Of a DNA stretch of 64,000 nt, positions 58,222 to 64,000 are shown in pieces; positions within the stretch are counted from its first letter, which is position 1, and each line of letters opens with the position of its first letter. This DNA comes from JACKIC01 sp964392305 (GTDB lineage Bacteria > Planctomycetota > UBA1135 > UBA2386). The DNA lies in the NCBI GenBank assembly GCA_964392305.1, contig CAYMPV010000029.1, positions 14,620-78,619 on the forward strand, read 5' to 3'. The notes beneath the pieces are model-generated. The model saw only the letters and a list, made by a program, of their open reading frames with translations. It was not told where the DNA came from and made no database searches. A program made the position numbers and the translations under genes.

Positions 58222-59529
58222 ATGAGCCGTTCGACCCAAACCACCGACGCTGCGGTCGCTGCCCCGGCGCCGGCATGGTTGCGCGGCGAACTGCTGGTGC
58301 TGCTGGCGATCACCGCGCTCGGTGGGGTGCTGCGCATGTGGCGCCTCGAACAGTGGTCGCTGTCCCCGGTCGAGGCAGAAGCCTGGGCGGCGGCGGTGTC
58401 GATGCGTGGGGAGGCCTGGGTGCCTGCGGCGTCGTTGTCGAGCCGCGTGCTGCAGTTCCTGTTGACTGCGGGCTTGCTGCCGGCGCACGGCGAAGGTTGG
58501 CTGCGGCTACCGTTCGCGTTCGTCGGCATCAGCACCGTGCCGCTGCTGGCGCTGGTCGGCGAACGCCTCGTCGGTCGGCGCCCGGCCCTGCTCGCCGCGG
58601 CGGTGCTGGCCTTGCATCCCGCGCACGTGCTGTGGAGCCAGAGCGTCGGCGGCGCGGTCGTCGCCGCCGCGCTCGCCGTGCTCGGGGTCGGCCTGTGCCA
58701 GTGGCTGCCGACGAAGTTGCGTTGGTCGGGGTTGGCCGTCGTCGCCTCGGGGTTCCTGATCGCGCCGTGGGGCGGTGACGACGGCGCGCTGCTGACCGGA
58801 CTGCGTCCTGCCGTGCTCGCGCTCGCCGTGGCCGGGGCGTTGTCGTGGCGCGAAGCCGGAGCCACCGCTGCCGGGCAGGCGCCCGAACGGCGGCTGCTGG
58901 TGCCGATCGCGTTCTTGCCGGTGCTCGTGCTGATGCTGCTCGGCCTGGTCTGGAACGTCGCCTGGGGCGCTGCGGCCGTGGCGTTGCCGGCGCTGCTCTG
59001 GCTCGCCGGGCTCGGTCTGTTCGTCTGGACGCGTCGCCTGCGTGAGGCGGTGTTGCTGTGGCAGCCAGAAGCCTTGCCGTGGGCTGCGGCCGTGCCAGCC
59101 GGCCTGCTCGGCGCGTTGTTGTTCGCCGACGCCGGCATCGCGACGTGGCTCGGGGCCACCGTGCATCGCGGCCACCGTGCCGACGTGCGCGGCGCCGCGG
59201 CGTTCGTGCTGAACGCAGCCGGTGCCGGCCCGATCGAAGTGCGCGCCGGTGAGGTGTTGCCGAGCCTGGCCTACTACCTGCAGTCGCAGCAGTCGTCGCC
59301 GAGGCGCGGTGCTGGGGTGAACGCCGACGCGCTGCGGCTGTTGCCGTTGACCACCGCGGCGACCGTGGGGCCGGGGGTCGCGGCGCCGCAGCAGTTCCTG
59401 GTGTTGACCGCGGCCGAAGCCGCGGCGTCGGCCACACCGGCATCGAACCTCGAACTCGTGCAGGTGTTCGCGCCGCCTCCCGGGCCGCGCGATCGCACGT
59501 TGCGGGTCTGGCGCGGCCGTTCCCCGTGA
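58222..59529 (+). CDS. GT39-like membrane protein
   Basis: A 435-residue membrane protein from ATG 58222 with about nine TM helices. The first periplasmic loop contains WSLSPVEAEAWAA, where PMT/GT39-type GT-C proteins keep an acidic catalytic pair, and a downstream soluble stretch of about 120 residues follows the last helix. GT-C fold assignment is by topology. Divergent from the second YfhO-like gene, so it may belong to the same glycosylation system. Confidence 0.6.
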   Translation: MSRSTQTTDAAVAAPAPAWLRGELLVLLAITALGGVLRMWRLEQWSLSPVEAEAWAAAVSMRGEAWVPAASLSSRVLQFLLTAGLLPAHGEGWLRLPFAFVGISTVPLLALVGERLVGRRPALLAAAVLALHPAHVLWSQSVGGAVVAAALAVLGVGLCQWLPTKLRWSGLAVVASGFLIAPWGGDDGALLTGLRPAVLALAVAGALSWREAGATAAGQAPERRLLVPIAFLPVLVLMLLGLVWNVAWGAAAVALPALLWLAGLGLFVWTRRLREAVLLWQPEALPWAAAVPAGLLGALLFADAGIATWLGATVHRGHRADVRGAAAFVLNAAGAGPIEVRAGEVLPSLAYYLQSQQSSPRRGAGVNADALRLLPLTTAATVGPGVAAPQQFLVLTAAEAAASATPASNLELVQVFAPPPGPRDRTLRVWRGRSP

Positions 59530-59538
59530 CGAGCCGGC

Positions 59539-60429
59539 TCAGCCGCGCGGGTGCAGGCGCCGGTGCACGGCGCGCAGCCGTTCGTGGTCGACGTGGGTGT
59601 AGACCTGGGTGGTCTGCAGCGAGCTGTGGCCGAGCATCTCCTGCACCGAACGCAGGTCGGCGCCGCCCGCGACGAGATGGGTGGCGAACGAATGGCGCAG
59701 CGCGTGCGGCGAACACGCCACCTGCAGACCCGCGGCCAGCGCCGCAGCCTTGACCACCTGATAGATGCGCACCCGATCGAGCGGCCGGCCGGTGCGCGAC
59801 AGGAACAGCACGTCACCGGGATCGGTGGCGGCGCGCGCGCGCAGCGAAGGTCTGACCTCGGTCAGGTAACGCTGGACCGCCTGCAGCGCCGCGTCGGCGA
59901 TCGGCACCAGCCGTTCCTTGTTGCCCTTGCCGAACGCGCGCAACAGGCGGTGTTCGGTGATCAGACTGTTGGTCGACAGCCGCACGACCTCGGTGACGCG
60001 GCAGCCGGTGGCGTAGAGCACGTGCAACAGGGCGCGGTCGCGGATGCCGAGCGGGTGATCGTCGCTGGCCGCCGCCAGCATGCGGGCCACGGCGCTGCGG
60101 CTGAGCACCTTGGGCAGCTTGCGTTCGAGCTTGGGGCCGAGCAGACCTTCCCCGACGTCCTCGTCGACCATGCCTTCGGCGAACAAGAACCGCGTGAAGC
60201 CGCGGATCGCGGCGGTTGCGCGCGCCACGGACGCCGGCGCATGGGTGCGCAGCAAGGCGCAGAGGTGCTGATCGATGGCGGCGCGATCGGGCAACTGACT
60301 GCGCTGGGCCAACAAGCGGTCGAGGTCGCGCCGGTAGGCCATCGCGGTGTGCGGCGAGACCTGCAGTTCGGCCCCGAGGAAGACCAGGAAATCGGCCAGT
60401 GCGGTTTGCGGCGCGAGGAGACTTGGCAT
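59539..60429 (-). CDS. xerD: Tyrosine recombinase XerC/XerD
   Basis: A 296-residue protein from ATG 60429. N-terminal SAM-like domain (FLGAELQVSPHTAMAYRRDL). The catalytic domain has all family residues: Arg in GCRVTEV, Lys in FGKGNKERLVPI, His/Arg in HALRHSFATHL, and His and the nucleophilic Tyr in GHSSLQTTQVYTHV. It resolves chromosome dimers together with a partner recombinase. XerD is preferred over XerC from the overall match, but the call is not certain. Confidence 0.85.
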   Translation of the reverse strand: MPSLLAPQTALADFLVFLGAELQVSPHTAMAYRRDLDRLLAQRSQLPDRAAIDQHLCALLRTHAPASVARATAAIRGFTRFLFAEGMVDEDVGEGLLGPKLERKLPKVLSRSAVARMLAAASDDHPLGIRDRALLHVLYATGCRVTEVVRLSTNSLITEHRLLRAFGKGNKERLVPIADAALQAVQRYLTEVRPSLRARAATDPGDVLFLSRTGRPLDRVRIYQVVKAAALAAGLQVACSPHALRHSFATHLVAGGADLRSVQEMLGHSSLQTTQVYTHVDHERLRAVHRRLHPRG

Positions 60430-60664
60430 GGGGCTCTGGCGCCGCAGCGTAGGCGGTGCCCTGCGCTCGTGCCGCGTCGAAACCGTGCCCGATGACCCCG
60501 ACCCGCCTTGACCACCCTGGGGTCCGTCCGTAATGTCCCCGCCCACTTCCGGGGGGCTGCGTGCTGCAGCCTCGTCCGAAGGCGCCGGATCGCGGGGTGA
60601 CCCGCGGCTGTTGCCGACCGGAATGTTGGACCCGAATCCGTGGCTGCAACCCCGATCTGATCGC

Positions 60665-61120
60665 ATGCCGAAGCCGACCAAGGCCGAGCTGGCCAAGTAC
60701 AAAGCACTGTTGGAAATGCAGTTGTCGACGCTCAAGGGCGATGTGGGGTCGATGCGCGACGAAGCCCTGCGGGCGTCGGAGCAAGATGCTTCGGTCGATC
60801 ATCTCGCCGACCAGGGCACCGACAACTACGACCAGGGCTTCATGCTCGGGCTGATCGAGAACGAAGAGGAGACGATCAAGCTGATCGTCGAGGCCCTCGA
60901 CCGGATCGGCGAGCGCGGCGACTGGGCGTTCGGCGCCTGCCCGATGTGCGTCGACGAGCTCGACACGCAGAAGAAGGTCAAGGTCGTCAAGAAGACCAAG
61001 ACCGCCTCCAAGGGCGCGCCCGAGGTGTGGATCCCCAAGGCCCGTCTCGAATACCTGCCCTGGGCCCGCTACTGCGTGCGGCATCAGGAAATCGAAGAGC
61101 GCAACCGCGAGAGCGCGTAG
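60665..61120 (+). CDS. DksA/TraR-like transcription factor with an unusual zinc region
   Basis: A 151-residue protein from ATG 60665; the frame is open to 60533. Helical coiled-coil (LAKYKALLEMQLSTLKGDV, DQGTDNYDQGFMLGLIENEEETI) followed by CPMCVDEL. An insertion of about 35 residues then leads to YCVRHQEIEERN, so the zinc site would be C-x2-C with a distant C-x2-H instead of the tight four-Cys finger of DksA. DksA-like proteins bind RNA polymerase. The next gene, lspA, begins at the last base of its stop. Confidence 0.78.
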   Translation: MPKPTKAELAKYKALLEMQLSTLKGDVGSMRDEALRASEQDASVDHLADQGTDNYDQGFMLGLIENEEETIKLIVEALDRIGERGDWAFGACPMCVDELDTQKKVKVVKKTKTASKGAPEVWIPKARLEYLPWARYCVRHQEIEERNRESA

Positions 61121-61758
61121 TGACCCCAGGGTCCGTTCCTGAAGGGTCTTTCGCCGACGGCAACGGTGCGGCGGGCCCGCAGGCTGCCGCCGGTGCCCAG
61201 CCGGCGCCAGGCCTGGCCGGCAAATGGTGGTTCTGGTTGCCGTGGCCGCTGCTCGTCGCGCTCGACCTGTGGAGCAAGCACGCGGTGTTCACCTTCCTCG
61301 CGGACACCTACCCCGACATCGAAGAGAGCCTGCGCAAACACACCGTCTGGGAGGGCTGGCTCAGCTTCGACCTGGTGGCGTGGGGCAATCCGGGCACGAT
61401 CTGGGGCCTGTTCCAGGGCAGCACGATCCCCCTGATGGTGCTGCGTTGCTGCGCCGTGGTCGCCCTGTTCTGGTTCGCGCGCAACACCCGCCCAGCGGCG
61501 CGGCTGCAGCAATTCGTGCTGAGCCTGGTGCTGGCCGGTGCGATCGGCAACCTCTACGACAACTTCTTCCGGGCCGACCGCACGGTGCGCGACTTCCTGC
61601 GGTTCGAGGGCACCTGGCCGATGCCGTGGGGCTTCCCGGCGTTCAACGTCGCCGACTCGTGCATCACGGTCGGGGCGATCACCTTGTTCTTCCTGCTCTG
61701 GCGCGAAGACGGCAAGCGCACCGAAGATCGCAAGCCCGACGGGCCGAAGGTATCCTAG
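61120..61758 (+). CDS. lspA: Lipoprotein signal peptidase
   Basis: A 212-residue protein from GTG 61120 (overlapping the upstream stop by one base). Four TM segments; the catalytic Asp pair sits in GNLYDNFFRADR and FPAFNVADSCITVG, the two LspA signature regions. An early LDLWSKHAVF matches family motif A. It cleaves the prolipoprotein signal peptide in the membrane. A Pro/Ala/Gly-rich N-terminal extension of about 30 residues is longer than usual. Confidence 0.92.
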   Translation: MTPGSVPEGSFADGNGAAGPQAAAGAQPAPGLAGKWWFWLPWPLLVALDLWSKHAVFTFLADTYPDIEESLRKHTVWEGWLSFDLVAWGNPGTIWGLFQGSTIPLMVLRCCAVVALFWFARNTRPAARLQQFVLSLVLAGAIGNLYDNFFRADRTVRDFLRFEGTWPMPWGFPAFNVADSCITVGAITLFFLLWREDGKRTEDRKPDGPKVS

Positions 61759-61840
61759 AAACCCGCCTGCACGGTGGTGGTAGGGTCTCGCACGGGCGTG
61801 CGCGACTGTCGCGGCCACCGGCGGCGTCCCATCAACCGCA

Positions 61841-62824
61841 GTGCTTTCCACGAGTCTAGGTCCCCTGTCCCTGCGCAACCCGGTGCTGAGTGCCTCGGGC
61901 ACCTTCGGGTCGGGTTGGGAAGGGCGGCAGTTCAGCGACCTCGGGCGGGTCGGTGGGCTCGTCTCCAAGACCGTGACCTGCAAGCCGCGCCCGGGCAACC
62001 CGCCGCCGCGCATCGTCGAGACGCCGAGCGGCATGCTCAACTCGATCGGCCTCGAGAACAAAGGCGTCGACTACTTCGTCGCCGAGACCCTGCCGCGCAT
62101 GCGGCAGATCGCGGCCGACGGCCTGGCCGCGCACGGTGCCGCGCCGCGCCTGGTGATCAACATCGGCGGTGAGTCGATCGACGAGTTCGTGCAACTCGCG
62201 ACGCGCTTCTCGGCCGAAGGCATCGACGCGCTCGAGGTCAACCTGTCGTGCCCGAACGTGCAGGAAGGCAAGCTGCTGTTCTCTACCGACCCGCGCCTGA
62301 CCGAGGCGGCGGTGCGCGCCGTGAAGCAGGTCGCCACGGTGCCGGTGTTCGCCAAGCTGTCGCCGAACGTCACCGACGTGGTGTCGATCGCCAAGGCCGC
62401 CGAGCAAGGCGGCGCCGACGGCGTCACCGCGATCAACACGCTGATCGGCATGAAGATCGACTGGCGCAAGGGCCGGCCGGTGATCGCGCGCGGCATCGGT
62501 GGCCTGTCCGGGCCGGCGATCCGGCCGGTCGCGGTGCGCATGGTCTACGAGATCGCGCGCGCGGTGCGCATCCCGATCCTCGCCGCCGGCGGCGCGCGTT
62601 CGGCCGAGGACGTGCTCGAGTTCGTCTGCGCCGGCGCCAGCGCGGTCGAGATCGGCACGGCGATGTTCACCGACCCGGCGCTGATGGTGGAGATCGTCGA
62701 CGACCTGACGCGGTTGCTCACGGCGCACGGCACGACGATCGCCGCGCTGCGCGGCGCGGCCCACGCCGGCCAGGATGCGCGACTCGCGGCGGCCGCCTGC
62801 AAACCCGCGGAGGCGACGCGGTGA
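61841..62824 (+). CDS. pyrD: Dihydroorotate dehydrogenase (class 1B-like)
   Basis: A 327-residue TIM-barrel flavoenzyme from GTG 61841. LRNPVLSASGTFGSGWEGRQF at the N-terminus, LENKGVDYF, and the catalytic loop VNLSCPNVQEG with Cys as active-site base define class 1. Further motifs are FAKLSPNVTDV, AINTLIGMKIDW, GIGGLSGPAIRPVA and ILAAGGARSAEDVLEF. Class 1B enzymes pair with PyrK; none is adjacent here. Catalyses dihydroorotate to orotate in pyrimidine synthesis. Coupled to the next gene (GTGA). Confidence 0.93.
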   Translation: MLSTSLGPLSLRNPVLSASGTFGSGWEGRQFSDLGRVGGLVSKTVTCKPRPGNPPPRIVETPSGMLNSIGLENKGVDYFVAETLPRMRQIAADGLAAHGAAPRLVINIGGESIDEFVQLATRFSAEGIDALEVNLSCPNVQEGKLLFSTDPRLTEAAVRAVKQVATVPVFAKLSPNVTDVVSIAKAAEQGGADGVTAINTLIGMKIDWRKGRPVIARGIGGLSGPAIRPVAVRMVYEIARAVRIPILAAGGARSAEDVLEFVCAGASAVEIGTAMFTDPALMVEIVDDLTRLLTAHGTTIAALRGAAHAGQDARLAAAACKPAEATR

Positions 62825-63657
62825 GGCTGCCGGCGCTGACGAGCGAGATGGTGCAGCGGGCCATCGCGATCTATCAGCAACACGCCTACGGCATGGGCGC
62901 GCGTTCGCCGCGCAAGATCGACCTGCCGCCGCAGACCGCGGGAGAGCGGCTGTTGGCGACGTTCCAGCGTGAGCAGGTCGAGACGATTCCCGGGCACCCC
63001 TGCTGTCGCTACAGCCTGCGGCTGGGCAACCGCAACTACCCGTTCATGAAGCTCCTGCTGCAGGAGCACCTGGTGCCCGGTGAGTTCTTCTTCGCGGTCG
63101 ACACGCACGACCAGCTCGACATCAAGGCGGACTATCCGGACTACGCCGCGTGGAACGCGTTGCGCCAGTTCAACCGCGATCTCAAGCAGCGCATCGAGAA
63201 CGAGTTCGCCGCCGCGGGGCTGGACACGTGCGCGGTGGTGCGGCGGCTGTTGACCGAGCGCTGCGGTGACGAAGTCGCGGCGCCGTGCCGCGGTCTGGCG
63301 CTGATCGTCGACGACGAAGAAGATCTCGCTGCTGCTGTCGAGGTGCTGCTGCGGCGCGCCGGCTTCCGCACCGCCAAGGTGTTCGACGGCAAGGCCGGGG
63401 TGCAGGCGGCGCAGGAGCTGCTGCCGGATCTGGTCCTGCTCGACTACGAACTGCCCGAACTCGACGGCCTGCAGGTGCTGGCCCAGTTGCGCGCCGACCC
63501 GACGACGCGCTCGATTCCGGTCCTGCTGAACAGCGCCGGCCGGGTTTCGCTGGCCGACATCGAGAAGGCCGACGGGTTTCTGGCCAAGCCGTATCCCGAG
63601 AGCCTGCTCTACGAGATGATCGACCGGGTGATGCGCAACCGGCAGGTGACCCGATGA
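62821..63657 (+). CDS. Response-regulator-like protein with N-terminal unknown domain and C-terminal receiver
   Basis: A 278-residue protein from GTG 62821. Residues about 1-150 form an uncharacterised domain (YQQHAYGMGARSPRKIDLPP, YPFMKLLLQEHLVPGEFFFAVDTHD). Residues about 158-278 form a receiver domain: IVDDEEDLAAAVEVLL, the phospho-acceptor Asp in LVLLDYELPELDGLQVL, the Ser/Thr position in VLLNSAG, and the Lys in FLAKPYPE. Receivers usually sit N-terminally. No cognate kinase is adjacent. Confidence 0.8.
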   Translation: MRLPALTSEMVQRAIAIYQQHAYGMGARSPRKIDLPPQTAGERLLATFQREQVETIPGHPCCRYSLRLGNRNYPFMKLLLQEHLVPGEFFFAVDTHDQLDIKADYPDYAAWNALRQFNRDLKQRIENEFAAAGLDTCAVVRRLLTERCGDEVAAPCRGLALIVDDEEDLAAAVEVLLRRAGFRTAKVFDGKAGVQAAQELLPDLVLLDYELPELDGLQVLAQLRADPTTRSIPVLLNSAGRVSLADIEKADGFLAKPYPESLLYEMIDRVMRNRQVTR

Positions 63658-63971
63658 ACGACCTCGACGCGAACGGTTCGTGCGACGCGTCGACGCGACC
63701 GGTCGCTGCCGGTGGTGGCGGTTGGCGCCAGCGCGCCGCCGCGATGGCGACGGCGTTGGTGCTCGCCGTGCTGCTCACGGCGGCCGGGGTGCCGGCCTCG
63801 GCGTGGCAGGCGAACGCCGCCAGTCACGCGGCCCAGGCCGAGTGTGGTCCATCGCGCCACCAGGCGCAGCGGTTGGTCAGCCGCGGCGCGGCCGCGACGC
63901 TGCTGCCGCCGCTGCAGATCGCGCAGGCGCCGCGGCCGGTGCCGCGCGCGGTGGCGGCAGGCCGCCGGTGA
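63654..63971 (+). CDS. Small single-span membrane or secreted protein, 105 residues
   Basis: A short protein coupled to the response-regulator gene (ATGA at 63654). Residues about 30-50 form a strong hydrophobic segment (MATALVLAVLLTAAGVPASAW), then an Ala/Gln/Arg-rich tail with one Cys. Could be anchored or secreted. The gene may be the output partner or a regulator of the receiver protein. No family recognised. Confidence 0.5.
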   Translation: MNDLDANGSCDASTRPVAAGGGGWRQRAAAMATALVLAVLLTAAGVPASAWQANAASHAAQAECGPSRHQAQRLVSRGAAATLLPPLQIAQAPRPVPRAVAAGRR

Positions 63972-64000
63972 CGATGCTGCGCGCGCCCTGAGCGGCCGGC

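Overview
The window is a gene-dense, very GC-rich bacterial chromosome segment (by eye well over 60% G+C) with genes on both strands and many 1-4 base stop/start overlaps (ATGA, GTGA, TGATG), so translational coupling is common. Several features suggest a member of the Planctomycetota, probably from one of its less studied lineages. There are many large secreted proteins whose signal peptides end in A-Q. At least three of them appear to share a C-terminal beta-rich domain that I associate with planctomycete secreted proteins. PKD, kelch and HEAT repeat proteins, YfhO-type membrane proteins and a class 1B-like PyrD are also present. The assignment rests on gene style only; no rRNA is present to confirm it.

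Layout. 1-8.7 kb: a coupled Nudix/LOG/inositol-phosphatase trio, a CBS + FapA-like pair, a SOUL haem-binding protein, a secreted protein built from twelve 36-37-residue repeats, and an HDOD + SthA transhydrogenase pair. 8.7-16 kb: a ChaN-like lipoprotein, ElbB + SDR, a GT-C type membrane protein and a large secreted zinc protease. 16-21 kb: a bacterial GT75 protein (UDP-arabinopyranose mutase/RGP family) coupled to a giant GT2-GT2-TPR-GT4-like glycosyltransferase, convergent with an unusually short, solitary flagellin. 21-34 kb: an RluA pseudouridine synthase, a PKD protein, an M14 peptidase coupled to an osmoprotectant-type ABC importer (ATPase plus a fused binding protein-permease), a methyltransferase, a CDF transporter, a kelch protein and an orphan 170-residue protein. 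33-38.9 kb: a UbiA prenyltransferase, a sugar-phosphate transferase, a Dus enzyme preceded by a possible 18-codon leader, tRNA-Leu(CAG) with a 33-bp-arm hairpin abutting its 3' end, smpB, a PfpI protein and a membrane-tethered LuxR regulator.

38.9-45.6 kb is the accessory region. It holds a nucleotidyltransferase toxin-like pair, a secreted protein of unknown function preceded by 14-bp tandem repeats, a wrecked type I restriction hsdR gene, and a coupled pair made of a three-Cys-motif Gp37/Gp68 protein and its TcmP partner. This block lies just 3' of ssrA (tmRNA, minus strand, proposed tag ANTHYSLAA), a classic integration neighbourhood, although I see no integrase or att repeat.

46-64 kb: a VWA protein, an AAA_14/DUF4143 ATPase, a HEAT protein, an MFS transporter, a cluster of three large membrane proteins (two YfhO family) plus a divergent GT39-like protein, a XerC/D recombinase, and finally a run of DksA-like, lspA, pyrD, an unusual response regulator and a small membrane protein.

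The best candidates for undescribed biology are the TcmP/three-Cys module beside the dead restriction gene, the GT75 + triple-GT locus next to the mini-flagellin, the 36-residue repeat protein, and the sORF and hairpin around dus/tRNA-Leu. No rRNA, CRISPR array, insertion sequence or replication origin was recognised.
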